Positions 11,381 through 24,900 of a DNA stretch of 64,000 bases are shown here, one piece after another. The notes beneath the pieces were generated by a model. It saw nothing but the letters and a program-made list of their open reading frames with translations. It did no database searches and was not told the origin of the DNA. The stretch spans positions 5,518,001 through 5,582,000 of the forward strand of contig NC_035791.1 in the NCBI RefSeq assembly GCF_001653235.2, read 5' to 3'. The position numbers were made by a program, and so were the translations under genes. This stretch comes from Pochonia chlamydosporia 170 (lineage: Eukaryota > Ascomycota > Sordariomycetes > Hypocreales > Clavicipitaceae). Position 1 is the stretch's first letter. Each line of letters opens with the position of its first letter.

Positions 11381-13243
11381 ATGGCCGACACCAAGGACTT
11401 CGATGTCGTCCGCATCGCTCGAAGCGACGGCGCAGACACCGGCCCAGGATACTGGCCCGCAACGACAACAGCTCCCAAGAAGACGGGCAAAGATGCAGCC
11501 GCAGCAACGCCCCGTGCCAAACCCCAGATGACGCGGCTGGCAGAAGATGACCCGCGATTCATCGAGTGGCGGATAAAGCTAGGAATCCTCCTCAAGCAAG
11601 AGCTCTCACCCAATCCCGAAGGTACACACTACACTGTCTCGTCTTAAGACATGATATGCTAACTGGCAGTTGCAGAAGGAAACCCATGGTACGTCCAGTT
11701 CCCGCGCGGATACTGGCTGTACGAAAAGTCCAAACACCTCTGGGTATCAGGCTACCCCATCAAAACCAAGCTGTACAAGAGCCCGCAGGAATTCGGCGTC
11801 CACCTCATCTGGCTGCTCTCCGCGTCAAAGGACTACAAAGACTGCTGCTGCGCGCACTGCAACCTGCCGAACCCTGCGAAACTCGCTTCCTCCGTGGAAG
11901 AGCTCATCATCACGCCCAGCGAGACGCCTGTTCCTGCGCCGGCCCCTGGATCGGGAGTCAAGTCGTCGTCGAATACACCGACTCCCGTTCCTGTTCCAGC
12001 CATGCCACACAGAGTCACGCCTGTTCCTCTTCCTCCCATCCCAGGACAACCAAGGCAGACACCTCCCAGCACATCCGCAACACCAGCCGCCAAACCACCA
12101 ACACCAAAATCCACACAATCCAAGCCTGTGAAAACCACAACACCCGCTCGATCAACCTCCAACACACCACAACCAACTCCGCAGCAACCACAACAACAAC
12201 AACTACCTCCCGTAAACCCACCACCACAACAACAATCTCAACCCCCCCAACCCGTCCGCTGGTCCCTCCAAGGCTCGCTCCTCTTCCGCGCCGGCGAACT
12301 AACATGGTACCAAAACGGCAACACCTGGCGTCTCGGCATCATCGCCTCGCCCAGCCCCAACCCCTCCTCCCCAACCCACACGATGCTGCCCCTCGGCCAC
12401 GCCCTCGTCCCCCAGCAAGCCGTCACAAAGTCCCAGGCCGACCTGCGTCCCTTCCACGCCTTCTCCGTGCCGCCCGTCGCACTCCCTGACCTTAAGGACA
12501 AGCAGTTCGACCAAATCCCCTGGGACGCCCTCTTCCACGCCTCCGCCAACGACCCCCCCAAGCGGGAACTCCTCGCCCTCGACGCCTCCAAGCTCGCTGC
12601 CTCCCGCATCGACGCCTCCTTCTCCCTCTGGTGCCCTCTGTCCGAGGACCCCAACGCCGAACCCCGCCCCTACTACGGCTGCTTCTTTGGCGCGGAGCGC
12701 ATCGAAATCGGCGACTGTCTGCGCATCAAGCCCGTTCCCTCTGAACCTTCCATTGGAGATACATCCGTAATGGGCCTGCGGTACATATACACCCGCAATG
12801 ACTACCCTGGCACAGTGTTCTTCCGCGGCAACGCTTACCAGCTCGCTAACCCGGATACGCCACCCACAAGCATCATATCAGAGGATCAGCTCCCTATTGC
12901 GCTGAGGGACGAGACAACGTGGCGAAACCAGGTGAATTCCGCTAAACCGTGGCGCTGGGTCATGGTGAAGGAGAATCTTACCCTCAATGACCAATTCGTC
13001 AAGGGGAGGTTCTACCCTTCGCATAGACTGATGCCGATTTTGAATCCTGCGGGGTTTAATGCCGCGCTTGCGCAGGGACAGGTCGATGACCAGGTGCCGT
13101 ATCTGAACAACAGGATGGACGGAGGGGCAGGCGGGTTCGTGGGACGAAAGGTGAATAGGCTGGATAGCCTGGGCGCTTCTGTGCCTAGAGGATCTGTGAT
13201 ATCGCTCGAGCCGCTGATCAAGGAGGAAGGGATGCCGGTCTAG
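11381..13243 (+). CDS. Clr2-type transcription-silencing protein
   Basis: Resembles fission yeast Clr2, a component of the SHREC histone deacetylase complex used in heterochromatic silencing. Exons 11381-11621 and 11676-13243 give 602 aa. The 54-nt intron has donor GTACAC, branch GCTAAC and acceptor TTGCAG; a second CAG six bases earlier would add two residues. The N-terminal silencing domain spans the junction: IEWRIKLGILLKQEL, then YVQFPRGYWLYEKSK, SGYPIKTKLYKSPQEFGVHL and the cysteine cluster CCCAHCNLP. A long Pro/Gln/Thr-rich linker (res. about 155-275) follows. The C-terminal Clr2 domain includes RAGELTWYQNGNTWRLGII, then FFGAERIEIGDCLRIKP and FVKGRFYPSHRLMPILNP. It sits head-to-head with nse1. 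The family assignment is good; whether it is the functional Clr2 orthologue or a paralogue cannot be told here. Confidence 0.82.
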
Positions 13244-13926
13244 GGTTTTCATGGTGCCCACCTTTGTTTTGGTTGAATAATAACTTGCGTGAGAAAGGTG
13301 AAAAACGAACGTCACAGTATCTAGCGGCGACTTTGTATACAAGATTTGTAGGGTTTAAATGGTAGGATTTGTGTGCAAGTAAAGTAGCATAGGGTCGCTC
13401 TTAGACAGCAATATCACACCGCAAAGTTTGATTTGGCTTGGTTTTGGATTTGTGAATTTATATACCGAGAATATGTAGTAAATGATAAGGTAGACCACCC
13501 CACGCTGACGCTTTTTATGTACCCAAAGACTATCCCTACTCCATGCTTAATTTCCCACATCCCTATATTCGTCACAATTGTCACGGGCCTATGCCCATGG
13601 GTTCGTTGAGTTGGTAGGTATGAACGAGACCAAATTCAAAACAAATTAGGGATCCAATGTCCCACTGCCATGCTGTGCTTTTAGCAGTCCATCACTAGGC
13701 AGACCAAAGTGTGTGCCAATGCCATGAACAAGAAAACAAAGAAAGCCTCCGAATTATGAAGAAGAGCGAACAGAAATGCTGTCATCAATGTCGTTGGTAT
13801 CGTGTCGAGTGTAATTTATCCCCCCGGGGCTCATGCACAAGCCGACCTGCTAGTCTTGCTAGATCGGCAGTTACGCGCGTTGTTCTGAGTCAACGACCCA
13901 GAAAGAGCTCAAATTTTCACGTCATC
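13244..13926. other. Intergenic between convergent genes
   Basis: Holds the 3' flanks of the Clr2-like gene and of the zinc-cluster gene. No gene, RNA or repeat seen. Confidence 0.6.
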
Positions 13927-14967
13927 TCATGCCGACTCTCTTTCCCTTAGACTATCCAACCTGGCCTGCAGTCTGCTAAGGATTTCTGGATCTGGGGGAG
14001 GCTGCACTTTTCGTGGCAAAGCACGTGGTGACTCGCCAGACTTCTCTAACCCGCACATCGTGCAAGGGTGGCCGTCTTCAGCATCAGCGGGATATAGCGT
14101 CTCGCAAGAGTAGCATTCGAATCGTGCGTCAGAATCTGGCCCAAATGCATCACCGGGATAACCAAATGGGTACTTGTCCTTCTTTGGCCTGTTTCAAGAT
14201 TGTTAGCACTCCTAATCCAATCGGGGTTTTCGGCTTGGCGCGACTTACGGATCCCGAGGGCAATCTGTACAGCGAATATGGTTGCAGTTTTCGCATTTTC
14301 TGCTGCCGGTAGCGAAGAGCGTTTGGCACTCGTGGCATGTCCTCCTAACACGTTGTCGGGGTTTTCTGTGCACCAAGTCTTGTCCCCCATTCTTACTTGG
14401 TCGTTTCAACTCTATTTGCTGGTCACCCCAATAAAAGTCTGGCATAATGACAGTGCTTTCTCGATTGGCCTTCAGGACCTTCTCCATCTGCTCAAGATTG
14501 GCCAAAAATTCAGCCTCGCTCTCCTTTGGCGGGTGGCGGGGGCACCTCTCGCATTGAACGTGCTGGCATCCTGGGCACTCATTTCTGGCAGTGAAGGTTG
14601 TGTTGCACCGATGGCAAGTGCGTCGCACGCGCATTCGGATGGGTTTGTCCACTCGGAGGACAGTTTCGTCTGGAGCGACGGTTAATAAGTCTGATGCTTC
14701 AATCACCAGCCCGAACTTTTCGCCCATCTTCTTAGCACGCTCCTCGAAAATTTTCAATTTTGATACCACGGCAACAGCTGGTGATCCTTGGATCGCATCT
14801 GACTTGGTGTCATCCCGCAGAGACGATGGTCTTTGTGTGCTCGATGCAACAGCTTCTCGTTTGTCAGACCTAAATGCTCTCTTCACCTTGGAGATGACTC
14901 TGCCAACTCCTTTGTCCTCCGCGTCCTGCCCAGGCACTGGAGCCATGCCAGTAGCTGCTTGGCTCAT
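13927..14967 (-). CDS. Fungal conserved protein with a duplicated CxxC zinc-binding module
   Basis: Not a named family that I can identify. Exons 14967-14249 and 14188-13927 give 326 aa; the 60-nt intron joins RDP to PKKDKYPFGYPGDAFG. Two tandem copies of one module are clear: res. 113-148 and 207-242, consensus VRRTCHxC...CxxCxHxxCxxCPR, each with six cysteines plus histidine. A third, shorter four-cysteine cluster follows (C265, C268, C282, C285). The N-terminus is basic and serine-rich (VISKVKRAF), and a helical stretch (res. 65-95) precedes the first module. The three clusters suggest structural zinc binding; nucleic acid or protein contact is only a guess. The true ATG is at 14967. Confidence 0.78.
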
Positions 14968-17900
14968 GCCTGCAAGGGGCAGACGGTGCTGTGTCCTCGG
15001 GGGACAGAGAATCCTTCGTCACCGTGTTTCCAGGTCGCGTCTTGCGATTTGTGTGGGAAAATGCAGTGTTTCTTGAAAGTAGGCAATAAGGGCAAAAGAA
15101 ACTTCCCGCCTCTGGTTCGCCACTTTCGTGTTTTGAGTGTTCGTTTATTGCTTTAGAGTTCGGGTTTTGACCAAACTCTTCTGTCTGTCCGTCTGTGTCA
15201 CAGCTTTGCGGAACCTTCCGAGTGAGTGTAGTTGTGGTTTGACAAGACTCTTACATTCCTTTGCCAGAAGATGGCGGATGAGGAAGTTGAAGAGGTCGGC
15301 AATGGCGATGGGGATATTAGGAAACAGCGTTCCGATCAAGTGGTTATGGGATGTTCAAACAGCAAGGTGAGGAGGAAGACAATGAGAAGAAAGAAAAAGC
15401 GTAAATTGAGGAGAAACGATCTGTGGAGTGACGACGACCCTAGGAGGAAATTCCCACCAGAGCGGAACAGAGGGGTGTTGGGGCGAGGCGACACCCAGCT
15501 AGTGCAAAAAAGTCCTCTGCATTCGATAAACTGGATGTGTAGTAGTTGTGCTCCTGAGAAACAAACGCAAGCACACTGACGAGGGAACTCCCAAGCTGCA
15601 GGAGGTGCATCAATTGCGCCGGCACTCTGGGTGTACGGGGTGGCATTAGCCGCCCACGGTTGTCATCGTTTTGTGAAGAAGTCACAGGCAGATCAGCCCA
15701 TGAAGCAGGGCGATACCGACAAGCGGGTTCCAGTGGGTTTGGCGACCCGGCCAGCTGGCTGACCGGTTGGGTGGCTTTCTTTTGATTGTTGGTTGCTTGA
15801 TGGCGGGCGACGGTACCAGGGTCGTGGAATGGTGGTGGGGAGGAGGGAGTGAGTGAAAGCGGAGGCCAATGTGCTCCGTACATGGACACCTGAGCTGGTA
15901 TCATGAGAAGAAAGTCCAGCAGGTCAACCCCTTCAGAGTGAGATGTGGTTGTATGGTACTCTCTGGTCGGAGACTCGAGGCGGTCGGTAGCGAGTACGGA
16001 GTTTGGGAGTACATGGGCCATCATCCCGTCTGTGAGCCGGCGCCATTAGCGGCAGAGCCAGCTCTCCCTCTTGCTGGGTCAAGCCTGTGCCTCTTTGCTC
16101 TGACACCATCGACGGCTTGCTCCATCTCACTCCATCCTGAGGAGTCAGTCTTGGTCAGTCATTCGTTCCCAGCCGGACCGCCCTGGATGAGCAGGGATGG
16201 ACCCAACCAGAGCATCGGAGACGGACGCTGTCCGTGTGTGTGGGCCAGCCGTCCAGTAGCTCGACTTTGGCCCGAGATTCTGGGATTCATGTTTGGAACC
16301 ACGGGGATGGAGCAGCCAACTCAGGCGGGCAAAGGGCCTTGGTCGGTTTTGGTTGGCTTGGGTCAGCCGTCAGAGAAGGATGCGCTGGCAGTCCATCCAG
16401 GATCCATCAGGCCACCTCCCCGTCTCCCCATCTGCATCCCCAGTGATGCATCAATGGAGATGGAGGGCTTTGGCCTCCTGTCGTTGGTGGAGAGGTGCAA
16501 CCGACAGTCTGGTGCCAATAGCGGTTGCAGTCTCAACCCGCGGTCGTGCATTTGCAAAAGACGACACGATGCACAATGCATCCGGTACATTGTCAGTCGG
16601 TGGTACTTGTTTGACAAGGGTTGAAAGGTATCAAGGAAACTCAGAGAGATTGACGGGGCCCCTGGACAGCCGAGGCGAGAAAAGAGATGAGGGACGGGCA
16701 TCGATGCAGGGGAACCTGGGCCAGATGATGAACTGTGAAGCCTCAAAGCACTTGACAATCAATACATACACGATGTTTTCGTCCCGTACAGTGCATGATT
16801 GGAATGCACCAAAAAAATGTGCTCATCGGCGAGAGGCGTCCAGAGTTTTGAGAGATAAAGGAAGCCTGATGCTCTCTGACTGGGAGTGAGGGCATCACTG
16901 AAAGGCAACCAGACCAGAACAGAGATGAGAGAACATTGGCGACGCACGACGCACCAAAAGTCCGGAGCGGCTCCTGCCCGTCGAGACTGTTCAACGCCAC
17001 CAGAAGCCACACCTGGGTCAAGGGAAGGAGCAACCTTCCCGGCCTGGCAATGACAGCATGGGCTGGGCTTGGTGTATTGAAAGGGACCAGACAATTTGAA
17101 GGAGCTTGATGAACTTCGGCAGCCGAGAGCCAAAAGTCCACGGCAAAAGTAGGCAACAGTTTTGTGAGGCCGCAATATTGTGCCAAGCATTTATTCATAC
17201 ATATTAATACAACTAGACCACACAATACAATACAATATATACATACATACATACATACATACATACATACATACATACATACATTCGCGCCTGCATCTGC
17301 GGAGCACGTTGTGCATAATATCTATCAATATCCTACCCGAGATGCGGAAGGAGCGCCTCGGAACCGGCTGCCAATTTCCAAAGCCGCTGGGTAACTGCCA
17401 AGTCTCATGTGCGTGAGCCAACAAGTTGCCCGTGCACGAGAGGGAGGGAGTTCCTGGCATCAACACCAAATCAGATCAACTCCAACAGTCCAGATGTCAG
17501 TTCTCGCTTCTCGCTTGCTACGGTTCAAGGCTGACGATCAATTGCGCTCCTCGTGACGCCCCACAGACTGTGACACTTTATCGCTTTGGTTCTTCTCTGT
17601 ACCAATCGTCAAGATGAAAACCACCTGATACTCCATAGTGCTGGTATATCACCTCCTCCGATCTTACGACGTACGCAGTACTATTAATTAATATCCATGC
17701 CTCTGAGGACCAATTGAACCGAAACCACTACCCTGACAGCCAACTTTTGTCAGCCCCCCGACATAACAGATTATCCTCAGAGCGCTGCAAAATTGTTCCT
17801 ATACGGAGGACTGGGGTGTTGGGGAGATTGAGGGACTGAAATAGCTCCTGGCCACCACGCGACACTTGGCCATCAAAATCTGATGTGTCAATTCTGGCCA

Positions 17901-20900
17901 ACAGCCCAGCTTTCTACACCACAACCCATCTGGTGGGTGTCACCTTGATGCTTTGGCAATGTTCTGTCTGGTGCGTTTCCAATCATAGCGCGCGATTGTC
18001 ACCAACAGGCATCCCCAATCTTCGCAATGCGGAACAAAAGGCTCATCTCATGGTAGCGCTGCACGGATTACTGTCCTACATACTTCTCCATGGCTGGTGT
18101 GTTTTGTTGTTCTGAATTGTCAGCATTTCACCCTTGAAAACCCTCAGCTGCTGGTGTCTACTCCCACATCCCGGCATTGATGAGTTGATGAGTCCCTCAA
18201 GACGTTGAGTTGTTCGCGGCTGTTCAACTACCTTGCTGGCAGGAAGGTCCCTGAGGCTATTCCACAATGGTTCCGACCCTTTGGCTAATTGCTCCCATGC
18301 GCGGTTCCAATGCAGGTTTGGGAGGCGCCAAATTACCACAAGTGCTAAAGCAGGTTGAGAGTCTCGCTGCCAAGTAGGCCGCACGTATGGAGTGGCGTCG
18401 ACTAGGCATGTACTTCGGCCAATTCTAGTGCATTTGGAACACATCCTCTGCCTACTTACAGTGGTAACATTTTGTTTGTCACTGCTTATATTAAGTTCGT
18501 CGCAGTTATTTACCAGGGAACAGGAGACCGGCGGCATAGGTGTGCAGAATCACGATTCGAGCAATGGCTTCACCTCTGCAAGTCCTCATGGGCCGAAGAC
18601 GTCGTTACTCCAAGCTCCTTGTACCAGTGCTGCCGACCCTGCTTTCGAACCACACCAGCACAGCTGACATAGAAATAAATACAAGACTATACACCGGCAA
18701 CCATTTTGAAATCACCTTCCTGGGTGGATAAGGATTTGTGCAGACAGTACTCATTCTGGTCAAATGACCAGAATAGAGGCTTGGCACATGTTATTGACAT
18801 GAAGAACGCATCACAACTTCGGTCTTCATCAGAGTCTGGCGGGTTGCACTGATAATGGTATGAGACAAGACAGCAGGCGGTAGTTTGTGGCGAGTCGCAT
18901 ACGACATGTCACCACCAGCCAAGCTCGAACACTTCTGGTCACCACGTCACACATCAAATTGCTTTGGGGAAGCTTGTCTCTCTTCTTCAATGAAAGTGAG
19001 CTCACGCTAATTGAATGGTTGTCGACCATTTGAACTCCATGAAAATGCCAGGGAATGCGTTGTTTTTGAGCCCAATAGGGCACACGCCGATGCCGGGCCA
19101 GACCACGTTCTTTTCTTCCTTTTTCCTTTTTTTTTTCGCACTTTCGGCCAACCCAGGATGTGCTCCTGTTTGGTGTGGTCATGTTTTTTTTTCTTTTGTT
19201 CGCTACTGCGTTTTTGGCACCATCCTTGTTATTAGGATTCGGCATGGTCCAACCTTGTGAGTGAGTAATGCACAGGCAACCCAACACCACACCACCTAAC
19301 AGCCCGTTATCATGCATACCTCACAGAACAAGGGCACTGCTCTGCCGTTGAGCAGGGCGATACAACGACCGCTGGGTGCCCAGTTCATAAGAAGCATCCA
19401 ACAAATTCCTGACGCATGTCGTCACTGTGCTACCGTTTCAGCCAAACTGGCCACTCCTTTGACTCAACCAGATAATCGGAAACCACATCGGAGTTGACTC
19501 CGGCTCCATGCCACCTCCAGGGCTATCTGATTTTCTGTCCGGCCGAGTCCTGAAATTTGCCGGTTGAGTAGCGTTCAAGGAAAAGGTACACACTTCAGTG
19601 TCCAACTTGGAAGCTGGTCAGTCAGTTGGGCCATGGTGGAACGATCATGGCAGCCTAAACAACCAAGAATCCGCACTTTTTCAGCTGTAGCTGATGATAC
19701 CATTTGCTGTGCTTCTTGAATCAACTCGCCACTATGGGGACAAGTCAATTACTCCTTCTTCTTACGTCTGATCTCATGCCGTGTATCACGAGACTGTGGC
19801 ATACCAGCTCCTGACAGCCCAACTGCCGCACTGCCGTTCAACCTACGCATGCTGGGGTAGCAAGGTAGCACAAATCGACCTACCTAATACTGCAGGCGAC
19901 ACACCTACTTATTAAAACTGGGGTTCCAGGCTTGTCTCAGCCGAACGGCTCATGTGCAACACGCCTTCCATAGCAGCAATCAGCATATGAAGATAAGCTC
20001 TTCATACTCACCACTTGCTAGAATATGTATGGAGCAGGTGCCTGCCCAACATGGTGGAGCGTTGATGCTCAAAGCATGACTGGGTTTGCCATGCTTTTCA
20101 GCCTGGCATAGAAACAGGGGATAAGACGCGCGAAGGGCATACAAAGATTTTGGCACCACATCACTGTCCTGGGGATACATTCTGGCACGGTGTCATCGGT
20201 TCTGGGAGCCGGGTTGCCGGGTCCAGGGGCGAGATGTCTCTCCATAAGCATGAATCCCATGCATAGTCGACTACAACGAACACAACATGAGCACAGGACA
20301 ATGGGTCGGTGGCGACAAGGGCGGCAAGCGTGCATATGGGCCCTTTGTTTGTTTGATTTGCGAGACTGACCTGACCTACCGTCGAGCTCAGATGGTTGAG
20401 ATTGCTCGAACACGCCTCTTGCTCAAGGACACCCGTGCTTCGCATAATCTCGACACCTGTTTGCTCGCTTCCCGTCATGGCTTCAGTCATAGAGCCACGT
20501 AAATGTGGTTCAGAGGAAGTGTTGAGCAAACGATTATTGGGGTCGGTTGCCCCTTCAGTTCCATCCATACGTTGGCACTGATGCAGAAAGAAGCGAAGAA
20601 TTCTCCAAGCACACCATGGCCGCCGATGAATTTCCTCAGTGGGTTAGAATGTTGTGATGGAGAACGTATGTTGGCCAGCAAAGTAGCAACAAAGGAAACC
20701 CTGCCGTCCGTATCGATGTTGGACATGTTGTGCCGCGTCGTAGATGCCCAATGAGCCAAATCCTGTCAAAGTAGATATCGGGTTGATTGACGCTTTGCGG
20801 GTGTGAACCTTGCATAAAGTGCTGCTGATATCGAGATGGGACAGCTTTTTCAGAGTAAGGTGTGGAGTGCCGCTTTTTTCTTTTTCCTCTTCTTTTTTCG

Positions 20901-21936
20901 CCTGTGTTTGCATAACGACAATATTCCTACGAATTTATCGAAGAAGAGGTTGGATTGGTGGACTTGCCAGACATGCTGTCTTATGCCGCCCTTGGAGTTA
21001 CAGGTGCAAGTGGGAGTGAAGACTCAAAAGCCGCGAAGCGCAACAGGCTAGACAAATATTGGTGAGACACGTATGTACTGTGCAGGAATCTCAATCTATC
21101 TATAAACCCTTGCTTGCTAATATGTTTCTTGCGGTGTAGAATTGTGAGTAAATAGCATCATTCCAATGACAACGCCATGTTTCGTCCCACTCGATTAGTT
21201 TGCCATCCTCCGCTTTCACTATTTACCCTAGCAATCTATTCTTGACACTGACTCTCAACTGATAGAGTAGACACGAGGAACTAGGGTAACAGGAAATACT
21301 CTGCCACCTAGATTACTTGGGTGGTGAATGAGGTGGAATTTGACATCAAACCGGCACGAAAGATTGCGGTAACAGGTTATTCAAGTTGAACTTGCTGCAT
21401 GATGATGCACATGAGGGACACTTGACGCGCCAATTTTGCAGCAGGCCGCTGGTATTGAGGATAGTCGGCAAAGCAGAGGAGCTGTGTTGCTACATGTGCC
21501 ACGAATAATTGGATGTGGAGAGTCTTGATGATGTGGGATGGAGTTTAGCTCATCGTGTCTGGTCGAGTTCAGTCAAGAGTCGAGACGAGAGTCTTGCGGC
21601 ATCTCGGATTTACGCCGGCAAAACGGTACGTACTCCCGTCTCGTCTGTAACTGGTCCCCAGTCAGGGATGAAGTGCAGAAGTGCAGATGAGCTCATTTCG
21701 AATCTCGCGTCAAATCACTTCCAAAAATTGTTCATCCTTTCACCTCAACGCTTCTCGCGGCTCATCACGCACCACAACATCGCAATCGCAAGCTACAATC
21801 GGTCTTTACACGACTGCTCTTTTCAAGCCCTTCATCGCCATCGCATTCGTCTTATTTCTTTCCCTCCTGCTGACTGTGCAAGTACATCGTGCACAGTCAT
21901 ACCTCCAGTCACCCGTCGTCGTCCGTGTTTAGCTAC
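14968..21936. other. Gene-poor 7 kb region
   Basis: No supported gene over 7 kb. Several overlapping open frames on both strands (the longest 251 codons at 15869-16624) lie in a GC-richer part where stops are rare. They show no motifs, splice signals or low-complexity protein character and conflict with each other. Contents I can name: an (ACAT)11 microsatellite at 17241-17284, pyrimidine tracts at 19110-19137 and about 20873-20900, and the promoter and leader of the downstream F-box gene from about 21.6 kb. The left end is the 5' flank of the zinc-cluster gene. Confidence 0.5.
17241..17284. repeat. (ACAT)11 microsatellite
   Basis: Eleven perfect tandem ACAT units, preceded by imperfect CAATA/ATAT sequence. 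It is intergenic and likely length-variable. Confidence 0.98.
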
Positions 21937-24900
21937 ATGCAGCGAGAGCCATCCGAGTCTTCAGAACAGCTTCCTCAGTCAAACAACACCTCGATCCCGT
22001 CTTCCTCGTCCCAACATGGCTTGCTTCACCATGAACTCAGCGACATTCATCGGGTTCGCTCGGCAGACTCTAGCCGTGGCTCCCGCAGCGCGTCTCCGCA
22101 GTCTGTGTCGGACGGCCGTCGTGACTCGCTCGATGCAGTCGATGCCGATAAACTCGACGAGAAACTACGCGGATTGAGACTTCACGGGAAGCCCAATGCC
22201 GCTCGCCGTCTCCCTGCTGCTGGCCAGAGAGTTTCAGACCATGAAAATGCCCTGACGCCGCCTACTCCGAGACAGGCCCTGGGATTCAAAGTCATTCGAC
22301 GCTGTGACTCATTTGACGGCCCCCAGTTGACAGATTTTCCAAATGGTAAGTTAACACGCCTACTAAGCTTTTCTTTGGTTGTTTTCATTTATGTTTAGGT
22401 TTTGTGGTGCCTTGCTTTGCCTGTTGTATCTTGCCAGTGCTAACCGTCACCCGGTGCAGAAATCTTGACACACATCTTGTCACATCTTCATCCCGACTCT
22501 CATGCTGCTGTTGCCCTGGTGTCGAAGCGTTTTTACGCGCTGGTGACGACGCCACATGCATGGCGCATGGCATTCATGCGATACTTTCCAGGGCACACTT
22601 GCCTAGACAGCTCGTCCTCGAAACGAATTGCAGACCTCTGGGCTGGATCGACATCTGATGTCGTTCAATCTGACATCCGCTACTTTGGTCGACTGACGGC
22701 ACTAGCTACCTGGCGGAGCGAGTACCTGTTTAGAACTCGATTGATGAGAAGCTTGGCAAGGGGAAAACCTGGAACTAGCGCTGGTGGCATTGGTGCATCC
22801 GGAGGCAAATCTGCGAAGCGCAAAAGTGCTGTCCTGACATACAATTCTAAACTGCCATGGCTGGTTACCAATATTCACGCCGTCTTCTCCAACGGCAAGA
22901 AGCCTCCGCGCGCTATTCAGGGAGCTGGTGACCTCGGCGTTGCTACCATGAGCGATCCGACGAGTGGCAAGATTGAGAAATGGGGCCTAGAGGATCCATT
23001 CTCGTCTGCCCAGTTGGAAGAAGTCGTGCCGAATATTGTTCCCTATGGGCTTGGAGATGGGCCAGTTGCCGTGCCTAACACGATGGATGTGAGTCAGCCG
23101 TACGGCATCATTGCTGGCGAGGGCTTTCCAGGTGGTCGTGCCCATTTCCGAGGTATCAACGAAGCCTGTGGTCGATATCTGGATGGTGACACTCGCGTTG
23201 TCGATACATACCCAGATGTCCCTAAGATCCCAGAAATGTCAGACGCCATATGCAGTGTGTGGATTGCCAAGTCGTCAGCAGTTCCAGCTACCACACATTC
23301 CATTTGCGGCATGATGACAGGCTCTGCCCTTGGAGTTGTTACGGCATACGCCCTTGGCTGGGACCCGAATGGTCCACGATACGCCAACGGTGACATGACG
23401 GCCCGGTGGGTTCTCAGTCCTGGTGTTCCAATTATTGCTCTCAAAATAGACGACAATTACAGCGTAAAGCGAAGGTCATCTTCGAGGGTCTGGGCCGTCG
23501 CTTTGAACGCTCTAGGTGAAGTGTACTATTTGACAAAGTGCCCAGTGACTACACTTAACCGCGCCAACGGCGACGATGTCACCAGGCATGCATGGCTTGC
23601 TGGTAGGACAGCATACTGGCATCTATTGGAGCCCACCAGACGCACAGCTCGACCAGATGAATTAGACAAGAACGTTGTTCGAGGAGCCTATACGCCACGT
23701 TCACCATCAAATGACATGGATCTCAGTAAAGAGCAACTCGCAGCAGAAGCTCGCGAGATTGAAAAGTACCTTCTTTACAAGCCGTCCCACTTCCGCAAGG
23801 TCTGTGAGGGCTGGGACATGCGACGCAAGCTGGAAGTGGATTTTGCCGGCGATGACGGTGAAGGAGCGGGAGAAGGCATTTTCGTTGTGGACTGCGGACT
23901 TGCTGAGCATACACCTGCGCGTGTGTTGCGATACTGTCGATCAATGGCATCGCCGGGTCGAGAGCTACGTCAAGATGGCTCTTCAAAACCAAGAGGTTCT
24001 ACAACAGCCACACCGGTCAAAGCACGGCCATCTCTCTTTGGATCCGCAGAAGTGACCTCGGCCGGGGATTGTGCTACTCCAGAGCCACAATCGCCTCATC
24101 CTCCGCCGCCAACACCAATGTCACCCCTGCATGAGGGAAGTGTCAGCCTCCACGATTGGACCTGTACGTCGTTCGAGCTCAAAGGAAGCCAGCAGACAGC
24201 CAACATCACGGCTAGTTGTTTAGATTGCTCAACTCATTCTTTGCATACGCTGACAGAAGATCCACTTCATACTGCGGCGGAGCCTGGAAATGTCACCGCA
24301 ACGACGACGCCTTCTACGCCGTCTGCGGGAAATGTTGAGCATGTGGCGGCTGAAATTCCTGGGCGCCGGGCACGGTTCCTCGCCATTGGCACCAATACCG
24401 GTGCGGTAACAGTATGGAATGCCCGCGAAGAGGCCAGGCACGAAGCTGTACAGCCCCTGCGTATCTTCCACACAGATTCCCCAGAGATCTCATGTCTGGC
24501 AGCTTCGGCGCTGTATTTAGTCCATGGAGGCAGCGATGGCCTTGTACAGGCTTGGGACCCTCTGGCATCGACTCTGGATCCTATCAGAACTCTCAACGCA
24601 CGATCCAACGGTCGTGTGCCGCGGCATATGATGACGATGAATCCGACACTGCGAGAGGGCAACTACTCAGCAGTAGGAGCCATCTATCTGGACCCAGATC
24701 CCCTCGTTCTGCGTGGTGTCCTATCGTTTGGAGCATTCCTTCGATACTGGACATACAGCTCTGCAAGCCACCCCACAGGTCGGAAGCGTCGAATCAGACA
24801 CTCTGATATCCACGGGCGCATCGCCAGTCGCCGACTTGGCGGCACCGTCTCGGGATACATTGCTGCAGAAGAAGCAGAGCTGCGTCGCGAAAACGAAGCC

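Noticed and set aside
11566..12489. 307-codon frame overlapping the Clr2-like gene
   Set aside because: An alternative frame through the Pro/Gln/Thr-rich linker; the other frame joins by splicing to recognisable Clr2 motifs.
19081..19260. Possible small membrane-protein frames around a T-rich tract
   Set aside because: The Phe/Leu-rich character comes from the pyrimidine tract itself; the frames overlap each other in two registers and have no homology-like motifs.
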